NCBI RefSeq assembly: GCF_032362555.1
Contig: NC_083530.1
Location: forward strand, 2,448,001 to 2,512,000
DNA length: 64,000 bases
Origin: Amyelois transitella
Taxonomy: Eukaryota > Arthropoda > Insecta > Lepidoptera > Pyralidae
Direction of reading: 5' to 3'
Part shown: piece by piece, positions 1 to 12,400 of the stretch
Numbering within the stretch: the stretch's first letter is position 1
How the letters are laid out: each line of letters opens with the position of its first letter
Notes under the pieces: model-generated
Databases searched by the model: none
What the model was told of the DNA's origin: nothing
The model's input: only the letters and a program-made list of their open reading frames with translations
Made by a program: the position numbers and the translations under genes

Positions 1-365
1 AGTGTGACAGAGATAAATATATGAACAATAATGCGAGAAACACTCACGGTACACTTGTTCAAGTGTGACAGAGATAAATATATGAACAATAATGCGAGAA
101 ACACTCACGGTACACTTGTTCAAGTGTGACAGAGATAAATATATGAACAATAATGCGAGAAACACTCACGGTACACTTGTTCAAGTGTGACAGAGATAAA
201 TATATGAACAATAATGCGAGAAACACTCACGGTACACTTGTTCAAGTGTGACAGAGATAAATATATGAACAATAATGCGAGAAACACTCACGGTACACTT
301 GTTCAAGTGTGACAGAGATAAATATATGAACAATAATGCGAGAAACACTCACGGTACACTTGTTC
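1..365. repeat. 61-bp tandem array, six copies, spanning a calpain splice donor
   Basis: Units begin at 1, 62, 123, 184, 245 and 306 and look identical. On the minus strand each unit holds AACAAGTGTACC, the last 12 bases of the calpain exon at 353-462, followed by the GTGAGT donor and intron sequence. The period is not a multiple of three, so use of a more distal donor would shift the frame. The array may continue left of the window. Confidence 0.97.
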
Positions 366-462
366 TCGTCATCTCCTTCGTCTACGTCTTTCAATGTCAC
401 GTTGTATTGCGGGTTCCGCCAGAAACTGTCCAGATAGTTCCTACAACCACCGGCCGTTACAC
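353..462 (-). CDS. calpain exon, start of beta-sandwich domain III
   Basis: Encodes [20 protein letters not shown] and then a [12 protein letters not shown] run, the conserved opening of calpain domain III. The acceptor is CTAG at 463-466. The exon ends AACAAGTGTACC directly before a GTGAGT donor (352 downward). That exon end and donor are the first unit of a 61-bp tandem array, so five further copies of the donor lie downstream within the window. Confidence 0.92.
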
Positions 463-3400
463 CTAGGAAGAATAAATAAAAATAAATATGTTTGTTTATA
501 TTATCATTATTGAATAGAAATTTACACAGTAACAAGAAAATAGTACATCGTTATAAAAGAAACATATATTATGTGTATAGGGTCTCCTGGTACACGCTTG
601 CACGCTTAAAAGGAGACTCCAATCACATTCTTTTTGTATACTTTGCTTGGAGAAATAAACAATTTTGAATTTTTTGAATTTATTACTATTATATACTTTA
701 AACACACTAGTAGCTCAATAAGCTGATGCGTCATAGTTAAAAAAAAATATTCTCATAAAAGAATTCATTTATAATGAGAACTTACATGTTAAGGACATTA
801 GCGTACATAAAATTTGGCAGGTAAACAATTTATATAGGTACAATAAATGTTTAAAATGCCTTTTGGTTCCCGGCACTAATAGAAAAACAAATATGACCAA
901 ACCATTTCTTTCACATGGATGTCGTATGAGGCGACTAAGGGATAGGCTCACTAACTTGTGTTTCCTCTTGTAGGCGATCCGCTAGCAAATTTGTCACTAT
1001 TTGAAACCCAATTCTATCATTACTTAAGCCAATCCAACTAAAGAACGTGGCCTATCAGTCCTTTAAAAAGTGTTGGCTCTGTCTACCCCGCCGGGGAAAC
1101 AGACGTGACTACATGCATGTATGTGACAAATCAGACCAGCGGGACTTCGGGAATGCAAAATTTTATCTTTTTATATTTTTATAGTGTAGGACCACTCCAT
1201 CCCTTTCCCATGAATGACGTAAAAGGCGACTAAAGGATAGGCTAACAAACTTGGGATTCTTTTTAGGCGATATTTTAGCTACCTGGCACTATTTGAATCT
1301 CAATTCTATCATTAAGCCAAACAGCTGAACGTGGCCATTCAGGCTTTTCAAGACTGTTGGCTCTGTCTGCAAGGGATATAGACGTGACCATATGTATGTA
1401 TGTATGTATGCATAACGTAACTAAGGTATAAGTCGAGCTAAATTTTGTAGCGAAAAATGTCACTATATTGCAATACATCAATCGAATATCTCTTATCAGC
1501 CTATTGAAAAACCAGCCTCGAGGGTAATACAGACGTGACTACATATGTATATGTATGTGACAGATCAGACTAGGAATTCAGGAACAAAAAAATTCACCTT
1601 TATACCAATTTTTTATAGCATAACATAACTAAGGTATAATTCGAGCTAAATTTTGCAGCAAAAAATGTCGCTATATTGCAATACATCAATCGAATATCTC
1701 TTATCGGCCTATTAAAAAACTAACCAGCCTCGAGAGTAATAAAGAGTGACATTTTACCTCTGACCCATTCTCCTTCGAACACTGACATCTCCCATTTCTT
1801 GGTGCACCCCTCCGGGCACTCCTCGGGGTCGAGGGAGTCCGGGTTCAAATTGCAAATCTCCACTCTGAAACGAATTCGCTAGTTCAGCTTACAGTGGGCA
1901 TAAGGGCATATTTTTTTTTATAATATCAAAATTTTAGATTAAAATCAATATTTTATTCAGAAAAAAGGCCTTCGTGAAAGTGCCCTTTTTCACGTCATAT
2001 CTAATAATATTCGTTTTTGTCAAAAGAAAGAACACTTTCAAACCCTTTCAAAGAACAGAACGGAACACTCTTCAAAATCATAGAAGGAAAAGAGATTTAT
2101 AACTCTGTCTACCCCTCCGGCAAGGCGACGTGAGTTTATGCATGTTATGTTATGGGCAATCGTTTTCGCTAATATTTCGCAGTATTTAGTAGTTTATAAC
2201 AAGAATTTTGGACATTTACAAATGTTATAAACAGTTTACTAAGCGTAATAATCTGCTACGTAACAATTCGAACAGTAATTTGTGAACATTTTTGCATAGT
2301 GACTGAGCGGTGTGTGGTGTACTGTGTGGACAATGGCGGCGGCAAATTATATTGTCAATGTGCCGAAATTGCGTGGACGAGAAAATTATAGTGAATGGTG
2401 TTTCGCAGCCGAAAATTTTTTAGTCTTGGAAGGCATGAAACATTGTGTTATTCCAGTGACAGATAAAAAAATAGAAGTGGCAGACGACGAAAAGACAAAA
2501 GCAAAGTTAATTATGACTATTGACCCGACCTTATACGTCCATATAAAGACAGTAAAATCATCGAAAGAACTTTGGGAAAAACTCAAACAATTATTTGATG
2601 ATAGTGGTTTTACGCGACGAATTAGTCTACTACGGAATTTAATTTCTATACGCCTAGAAAACTGCAGTTCGATGACATCCTACGTTACTCAAATTATTGA
2701 TACAGCGCAGAAACTAAGTGGGACTGGATTCGAGATAAATGATCTGTGGACAGGATCATTACTGTTGGCGGGTTTGCCAGACCGTTTTGCGCCTATGATA
2801 ATGGCCATTGAACACTCGGGAATTCCGATAACGGCGGATTCCATCAAAACGAAATTGATGGATATGACGTCACCGGAACAGGAAGAAAGTGAAGCCAATG
2901 GTGCGTTTGCAACTCGTAGCAAGTTCAACAAAAAGAAAAACACGAGTTCGTCTATGGCAAAAAATAGTGGCAATGTTGGCAGCATTGATTCATCTGTGAA
3001 ATCAAACAAAATGGTGAAGTGTTATACATGTAAACAAATCGGCCATTACCGTAATCAATGCCCGTTGAATGAGAATTCCTCGTCTAATTCGAAGAAAAAC
3101 AACAAGGTTCAGTCAAATGCTTTTAGCGCAGTGTTTTTGAGTGGGAATTTCAATAAACACGAGTGGTATATAGACTCAGGCGCAAGCGTCCACCTCACAG
3201 CAAATGAAAGTTGTATTATGAATGCTAAATACGATCAACACAAGGAAATTATTGTTGCAAACAATGAAAAGGTGCCAGTTGTATGTTCAGGCAATGCGAG
3301 AATTACCACAAAAACCGACGAATGCGAATTTGATATCGTGGTTGAAGACATATTTTGTGTTCCAAGTTTGACTACGAATTTACTCTCTGTCAACTAATAA

Positions 3401-6400
3401 ACAAAGGAAATAAAGTCTTGTTTTCTACAACCGGCTGTAAGGTTTACAACCGGGACAACGTTGTTGTGGCTACAGCATCATTAGTCAATGGAGTCTACAA
3501 AGTGAATCTCTCCAGTCAAGCGAATCTCGTCGCATCAGCAGTGTCGGCGGTAACATGGCATCGCAGATTGGGCCATGTTAACCAGGACTATTTAAAACAC
3601 ATGAACAATGCAGTGCTTGGTATGTCCATTGGCAATAAGATTGAAAATATAAGCAAGTCCTCGTGCATTACATGCTGCGAAGGTAAACAAAGTCGGTTAC
3701 CGTTCCCAAGTGCCGGCCAGAGAAGCAATAGTTTACTAGAGATAGTGCACACCGACATTTGTGGACCCATGGAACATACCTCAATTGGTGGATCCAGGTA
3801 TTTTCTATTGTTTATCGATGACCATAGTCGCATGACTTTTGTTTATTTTTTAAAGAATAAAAATGAAGCCTTAAAATACTTTAAACAGTTTAAGGCTGAA
3901 GTAGAAAATCAAACAAAGAATAAAGTCAAGATACTAAGAAGCGATAATGGTTTAGAATACTGCAACAAAGAATTTGATATGTTTTTAAACAAAAATGGAA
4001 TACTACATCAGAAAACCAACCCGTACACGCCAGAACAGAACGGATTATCTGAACGTTTTAATCGCACTATTGTAGAAAAGGCAAGATGCATGCTTTTTGA
4101 TGCGAGTTTGGGAAAAGAGTTCTGGGCAGAAGCCACCAGTACAGCAGTGTATTTACAGAATCGTACTGTGGCAGCATCTTTGGGTTACAAAACTCCATAT
4201 GAGATATGGAATGGCACCAAGCCAGATATCAGTCACGTCAGGATCTTCGGTAGCAATGTGATGGTGCACATAGCGAAAGAAAAGAGGAAGAAGTGGGATA
4301 AAAAGTCAGAAAAGTGCATTCTTGTTGGATATCCAGAAAATATAAAAGGATATAGACTTTTTAACCCAGAAACAAAAAAAGTGTTGACCAGCAGAGATGT
4401 TATAATAATTGAGCCAGAATCAAAATCTGAATGTCAAATTGAGGTACAAGATCAGAGTTTTGATTCAGTGGCGGATGGCTCACAGGGTTTAGATCCAGTA
4501 AATGTGGAGGAATCTAACCAGGAGATGAGTTTAGAGACGTCTGGTCAAGATAACACAGAGTTCCTAGAAAGTACACTAGAAGGAAGTGATGAATCATATT
4601 TTCCTAGTGACTATGAAGATGCAGAGACTAAGCTGGACACACATCACACTCCCAGACCTACGCGAGAGAAGAAAAAGCCAGAGCGATATGGTTTTTCTAA
4701 CCTATGTATGAATGAAGAAACATATGATGATGCAGCTGGTTTATCTCTGAGTGAAGCAATGAAAGGTCCTGAAATGGAGCAATGGAAAAAGGCTATGCAG
4801 GAGGAATTACAGTGCTTCAAAGACAATGATGCGTGGGAGTTGTGCGAAACTCCAACAGATGGTAGAGTTGTAAAGTGCAAGTGGGTGCTACGAAAGAAAT
4901 ATGATAGTGAGAATAAAGTCCGCTTTCGTGCCCGTTTAGTGGCGAAAGGTTTTTCGCAGGTTGAAGGTGTGGACTATACAGACACTTTTTCTCCCGTAGT
5001 TAGACACACCACATTGCGGTTGTTATTTGCTCTTTCTGTTCAGCTAGGCCTTGATATAACGCATCTTGATGTGACCACCGCTTTCTTGAATGGCACTCTT
5101 GAAGAATCCATCTACATGCAGATACCAGTAGGGTTTCCTGATTCGACTCATAGTGGTCAAGTTCTTAAGCTGAAGAAAGCCATATATGGCCTAAAGCAAT
5201 CTTCAAGAATGTGGTACAAGAAGGTGGATGATTGTTTGTTAAAAAATGGTTATTTCAAATCTAAATATGAACCATGTATGTATCTAAAAAGGTTAAATAA
5301 GAAAATTGTCATAGTTACTTTATATGTAGACGATTTCTTTATTTTTTCAAATGATCCGAAAGAGACACAGTCTTTGAAAGATATTTTGGCTAGTAATTTT
5401 AAAATCAAAGACTTGGGTGAATTAAAAAAGTGTCTTGGTGTTAATGTAAAAATTGATAAATGCAAGAAATCTATATCTCTCAATCAACAAGACTACATTG
5501 AGAAGATTTTACATAAATTTCATATGAGTAATTGTAAAACTGTATTAACTCCAATGGAGAGTAAGTTACAGCCATCAGGTGACAGTTATGTTGGTAATTT
5601 TCCCTATCAGCAAATTATAGGTTGCCTTATGTATCTGGCAGTGCTCACCAGGCCTGATATCGCATTTGCAGTAAGTTTCCTGAGCCAATTTAATAATTCC
5701 TATACTAAGGAACACTGTGCATATGTTAAGAGAATTCTAAAATATTTAAAAAAGACTAAAGACTTTGGCTTAGTATATTCTCATGATGGAAATTCATTGT
5801 TAGAAGGGTATGTTGATTCTGATTGGGGTGGAAACATTGTTGACAGAAGGTCGTATACTGGCTATTGTTTTACTCTTTCAGGCTGCATAATTTCATGGGA
5901 ATGTAAAAAACAGCAAACTATAGCATTATCTAGCAGTGAGGCCGAATACATGGCTATGACTGAAGCTTGCAAAGAAGCCATTTATTTAAAGAATTTACAA
6001 TTTGAGATAACAAAAATAATATATAGTATTGATCTCTATAATGATAATCAAAGTGCTCAAAAGTTAGCTTTTAATCCTGTATTTCATAAACGGACAAAGC
6101 ACATAGACATAAGGTATCATTTTTGTAGAGAATGTGTATCTAAGAAGATTGTAAATTTAAAATACTTGTCAACAGCTGAGATGCCTGCTGATCTGCTTAC
6201 AAAAGCTTTGTGCTCCATAAAACATTATAAGTTTTTAAATAAATTAGGCATTCAGATTGTTTAACTATTATTATTGTTTATATTGTTTAGATATAGTGGC
6301 GGTGTTGATAAAATTAATATCAGAAACAATATACCTATTGTGTAATTGCTTGTGCTGCCATCTATACTAATTCATTAGTTTAAATAGTGTATACTCTGTG

Positions 6401-9400
6401 CACATACTTCGTTTGTTAAAAAAAAAAAAAACAAAAATAAATGACAGTTGATTTCGTGTAGCATTCAAGTGGTTTTATTATAAGTATATATACTTGTTTT
6501 GAAATTAGATTGTTTATTTGCTCAACTAAAGTAATAACAGTTCGCCACTAACCAGTCTCACACAAGGATACAAGGTATTTGTAATACAGACTTTCTTCGT
6601 TTGAAATCATAGTTATATAGATAGTCCCTCACCGTAAGACCATCAGTTAGCATTAAAACTAATGTACGGAATTCGTAAAAGTAACATATTTCATGTGACG
6701 AGTGACTCACCTTGAGAAATGTTGTACAAAATCCTTAAAAGACATCCAAAATTCACCGTCATCGTCAAACGTCAAACCCAGCTCCTCTTTCTCAGACTCG
6801 GGAATGAAACGCCATTCCGGCGATCTGAAAATAATAGTAAAATGGTAAAAGAAAAAACAAGAAATATCAATTCAAATAATAAAATGTAACTCAACAAATT
6901 ACACAGATTGAGCTAACCCCAGAATAAGTTCGAGACTCGTGTACTATATTTCATAATAAATACTTTACCAAACTTTTAGATCAAACTGCGATTTTTTGTA
7001 CCAGCACTTCCAAAAAAATACTTTTTATAAAAATACTAGTATTTGTACGTACTTATCGCTCCAAGGTCCGTTCCACTCTGCCTCGTTCCCCCACGGGTTA
7101 CGTAATCGTAAAAGCGGTATTTTCCCCGCCCGGCCCGGAGTCTCGATGTCCACGTATTTGACCCGGGTCACGGAGTACGCGTGACCACGGATCAGGCCGG
7201 CGGGCGTTTCCGCTTCCGTTATGTGAGGATCGGGCTGGAAAAATAAATATTTGAATATTTGAAATACTTCACGTATCTATACATTAAACACTACTTTATA
7301 TCATTTTTGACAGATGCTTCAATAAATAACCTTTCACTATTAAATTGAATGATACTTGTTCTAAAACATGTTCTGCTAAGTATCTCAGTCATACATGATA
7401 TCTATTTCTTACCCCAACACCGTTTTTTTTTCATACGTTCTTTGCATATATACTTTTTAAGTACCCGAATACTAGATATTCGTTACTCATCCGTTATTTG
7501 AGGGGACAGTGGATAAAACTTTAAGTAATATTTCATACTTGTTACTTGTTACCCTAATACCACACCATAGGAACGAGATGGAGTGATCCTTCCCTTTTTT
7601 TATTGGTGCCGGGAACCACACGGCGCTTACGACGGCCTTAGGACGTTTTCGCATATGATACTTGGTAAAGGAACGTCCTGGTCAAGGGTCAGGTCAAAAG
7701 TACCCGAAACCGCCAAGCTTCTTCATGCAGAAGAGAGTTATGAATGTGGATGAAGCGAAGGAAGTATGCAGAGATCGTGGCAAGTGGAAAGAGGTAGTCT
7801 CTGCCTACCCCTCCGGGAAAGAGGCGTGATTTTATGTATGTATGTATGACACTTGGTACATTAATACACGATACCTCACATCCAAATTTGCTTATATAAG
7901 ACTTTACACAATATAATACCTACATCTATACTAATATTATAAAAATGGTAAAGAGTTTGTTTGTTTGAACGCGCAAATCTCGGGAACTACTGGTTCGAAT
8001 TGAAAAATTCATTTTGTGTTGAATAGACCATTATTATCGAGGAAGGCTTTAGTCTATATAACATCACGCTGCAACTATTAGGAGCGGAGAAATAATGGCA
8101 ATGTGAAAAAACGGGATAAATTATTCATCTTTGAGGGCTTCAATGATGCCCAAAATTACTATTCCACGCAGACGAAGTTCCAGGCACAGCTAGTATCACA
8201 TAATACTCACCTCAATACTACATCCCATAAGCGAGTTCCTCTCGTACGCCTTCAACAGTATAGTATAGAAGTTGGGGGGTAATTCTGTCATGTCATACAT
8301 TTCTGTCACGCCGCCAGTGAAATCCTCCATAGCTTCGCATGTTGACCCGCCTTTCAGAGCTTCGTATGAACCGTGTAGTCTGAAATTTGAATAAATTAAT
8401 AAATATACATACATACATACATGTGGTCACGTCTACACCCCTTGCGGGGTAGACAGAGCCAACAGTCTTGAAAAGACTGAATGGCCACGTTCAGCTATTT
8501 GGCTTAATGATAGAATTGAGATTAATAAATATATACGGAACAAATAGAAAAAAGAATAGGAGCACTCCATCTCTTTCCCATGGATGTCGTAAAAGGCGAC
8601 TAAGGGATAGGCTTTTAAACTTGTGATTCTTCTTTTAGGCGAGGGGCTAACAACCTGTCTGTATTTGAATCTGAATTCTATCATTAATAACAGCTGAACA
8701 GTGGCATATCAGTCTTTTCAAGACTATTGGCCCTGTCTACCCCGCAAGGGATAAAGACGTGATCTTATGTATGTATGTATGTATGTATGGAAATTAAACA
8801 GATTGAATTAGCTTCGGAAGAAGTTCGAAACTTGTGTTACGCGATACTAACTGAACAATACAATATTTTATAATAAATACTTATATAGATAAACATTCAA
8901 GACCCAGGCCAATCAGAAAAATTTCGTTTCTCATCATGCCCTGGCCGGGATTCGAACCCGGAACCTCCGGTGCCACACACGAGCGCACTACCGCTGCGCC
9001 ACTAAGGCCAAATAGTTCAAATTAAGTCTGATTAGTTTTTTATGAATTAAACCTTCTTTTATTAACCACCTTAAAAAAAAAGTGGTTCATAGTTTGTTAT
9101 GTATGTATGTATGTTTATCTGCTGAGAAAAGTGTTTGTTACCTATAGGAGAAGGTTTTTAAAATTTTATCAACTACAGAAAATGATGATATCCATTTGAG
9201 GCCATTTTTTTTTAAGTTATTCATAACTCACTTGGCATAAGCTTTCTCCAACAAGGCGCTCCAGAACTCGTTCCGTTCAGACGAATGCAAGAACACCAAC
9301 TTTCCTCTGTATGTGGGTAAACGGTCATCAATCACCACGTCTACCCAGCGGCCGTACTGCCAGAACCTGAAAATATAATTGAGAAATATCAAATCACTAC

Positions 9401-12400
9401 ATAGTATAAAACAAAGTCGCTATTTTAGACTGTTTGTCTGTATGCTTAAATCTTTAAAATTACGTAACGGATTTTGATGCGGTTTTTTGAAACAGGTAGA
9501 GTGATTCAAGAGGAAGGTTTTTATGTATAATAACATTTATAATTTTGCGTCCCGTGCGAAGCCGGGGCGGGTCGCTAGTTAAACTATATAATAAGCTTAT
9601 TTGCACAAACAAATATTGATCGAAACTTGACTTTTAACCGACTACATAGAAGAAGGAAGTTCGACAAATCGACCGTATTTTAAACAAATAAAAGTCGATT
9701 TCTTTAACTTCATTTTACCTAACATATTATTGGTGCGCGTACGCGTGGTTTGTGCCGGGTGATTCCCGTCCAGTAATCCAGTTTTTTCAAGACTGTTGGC
9801 TCCGTCTACCCCGCAAGGGATGTACACGTGATTATTTTTATGTATGTACGTATGTATTTGCACTTACCGGAAATGGAAGACGCCGGCGTAATCTTCTTCG
9901 AAGCTCTGATCGTCCGGTACCACTTGGAAGAACAATCTGAAAAAGAAATGTACCTGCGTGATATTTTTCAATCCAACTAATATTATAAATGAGAACATAC
10001 ATACATATGTCACGTCTATATCGCTTGCGGGGTGGACAGAGCCAACAGTCTTGAACAGACTGAATGGCCACGTTCAGCTATTTGGCTTAATGATAGAATT
10101 GAGATTCAAATAGTGACAGGTTGCAACGCTCAACGCCTAAAAAAGAATCCCAAGTTTGTAAGCCTATCCCTGAGTCGCCTTTTACGACATCCATGGGAAA
10201 GAGATGGAGTGGTCCTATTTATGGTATTGGTGCCGGGAACCACACACACCTAACATGTGGATGAAGCAAAACAAGTGTGCAGGGATCGTGGCAAGTGGAA
10301 AGATGTGGTCACCGCCTACCCCTCCGGGAAAGAGGCGTGATTTATGTATGTATGTTGTATATATAAACAAGTTAACTGTATGTAGGTATCATATAGTACT
10401 TATCTATACTAATATTATAAAGCTGAAGAGTTTGTTTTGTTTGTTTGTTTGTTTGTTTGTTTAAACGCGCTAATCTCAGAAACTACTGAACCGATTTGAA
10501 TAATTCTTTCACTGTTAGATAGTATATTTATCGAGGAAGGCTATAGGCTACATTTTATCCCGGATTTCCTACGGAAAGCGTCATCAATGCAGGTGAAAGT
10601 TGAATGAGTCGGCCATCTGCGAGCTTTCCACGCGAACGCTGCGCAAACCAACAAAGATATAGTAAAACAATGTACTAAAGATGTGAAGTACTCATTTTTT
10701 GCCACAGAAAAGTCCGCGAGAGCATATATCTATCTCTTAAGGTTTACTTACAATAACCACTTTTATGTTCATTTTTTAAGATTATTTTTTCATTATAAAC
10801 ATAAGTTATTTTGAAACCAATTTTCTTTAATTCAGTATTAATCCTTATCCAAATAAATATGTTTATTACTTTCGGCTTTTCATGTAGACTAAAATTGCCA
10901 TTTACAGTATATAAATCAGACGAATAGGTTTTGAGATATAGTCGTTATAAGCAATTTGCAGCGAAATATTTAATACGGCGAACCAGCGTTCTTTCTAATA
11001 CGCGTGACCGCCTGAGTCTGCCCGATTATGAGTATTTAATTGTAAACACAACTGTCTTTGATATCACTTAATTTCAATGAACATCTTAGAAGATATTACT
11101 ATTTTAAAGTAAAGTAAAGTATCAGCCTGTAAGATCCCACTACTGGGCAAAGGCCTCTCATCTCACTATACGGTCTCCGTTCCGTCGCGGGTAATGATGT
11201 GGGCCAAGTCGTCGCCAAGTCGCATAACAATTAGCAGCTATAATTGATAAAGCCGAGGAGGATGTTTGCAAAAATAAATATGATGCCCAAAATAACTATT
11301 CCACGCGGACGAAGTCGCGGGCACAGCTAGTAATTGATAAAGCCGAGGAGGATGTTTGCAAAAATAAATATGATGCCCAAAATAACTATTCCACGCGGAC
11401 GAAGTCGCGGGCACAGCTAGTACTTATTCTAAAACAATTCCATACATTGCGATGTCTATTCCATTACGACTTTTGGTACACGCAGTATGATACCTGGTCC
11501 ATACTAGCTACATGATACTCACTTTCTGTGCAATGTAAGATTCGCCACAGCGGCCAACAACCAACAGTCGCCCAACTCGCCTTGTTGCACGTCGAAGCGA
11601 CTGTAGCCCTCGACGAAAAGTTGCGGGTCTTCGCATATTTCCTGGAAGATAGAGTTCAAAATTCAAAAATTCAAAATTCAAAATTTTTATTCATTATTAT
11701 AGGATACTATATATCGCTTAATAATTGTCAAAACGTATGGTTTAACAACATTGGTTGACGTCAAATAAATTACTTAAAAACTAAGTTTACTGCCGCTTCC
11801 AAGGCGTCAGTGCAGAAGAAGCGGTAACAAACTGCACTGCAGCATTTTCTTCAACAACGTCAGCTTTACATTGATACGTTTATGTGATGTCGCGTCTTTA
11901 TTCCTTGCGGTGTGATCAGAGCCACCAATCTCGAGAAGAATTGAATGCCGCGTTCACATGGATGGCTTATTGATGGAACTGAGATTCAAATAGTGACATG
12001 CTATATAGATAGATAAAACTCTTTATTGCACCATAAGAGTAGAACATACAAAACAGACAGAGATGGTACAAAGGCGGACTTATCGCTAATGCAATTTCTT
12101 CCGGTAAACCTTTGGGTGGAAGGAAACCAAACAGGAGATTTGCTAGCCTATCGCCTAAAATAAGAATCCCAAAATTATTAATCTTTCCTTTGATTTGCTT
12201 GTACAATTTTCAACATTTACGAACTTGTATGCAGAGTGGCAACAGATTTGTAAAATAATTTATGCTTGGGGGTTTTTTGATATATACTTAAATAATCTTG
12301 ATATATACTTAATACTTTTTTGATATACACTTAAATAATCTGCACGAGCAGCACAGCAAACATACATACATACTCTCGTCTATATCATTTGTGGAGTACA

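Larger units (their letters stand above)
2155..6560 (+). mobile_element. Ty1/copia retrotransposon, nearly intact, antisense inside calpain intron
   Basis: Carries gag, protease, integrase, reverse transcriptase and RNase H in copia order on the strand opposite to calpain. The right end shows TGTTG at about 6304 after a purine-rich stretch, which may be the start of a 3' LTR, and an A-run at 6418-6432. I could not find a matching 5' LTR upstream of gag, so the outer limits are approximate and the copy may be 5' truncated or an LTR pair too diverged to see. The coding part is little damaged, which suggests recent insertion. Confidence 0.8.

Noticed and set aside
1-365. CRISPR-like regular repeat
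   Set aside because: Units are contiguous and identical with no spacers, and they overlap a eukaryotic exon end; this is a tandem duplication.
6304-6560. Definite 3' LTR of the copia element
   Set aside because: TGTTG at 6304 is suggestive, but no matching 5' copy was found upstream of gag, so LTRs are not called.
10032-10253. Several 60-80 codon ORFs with [20 protein letters not shown]-type peptides
   Set aside because: All are translations of the TATG-tailed SINE, seen at many places in both orientations.
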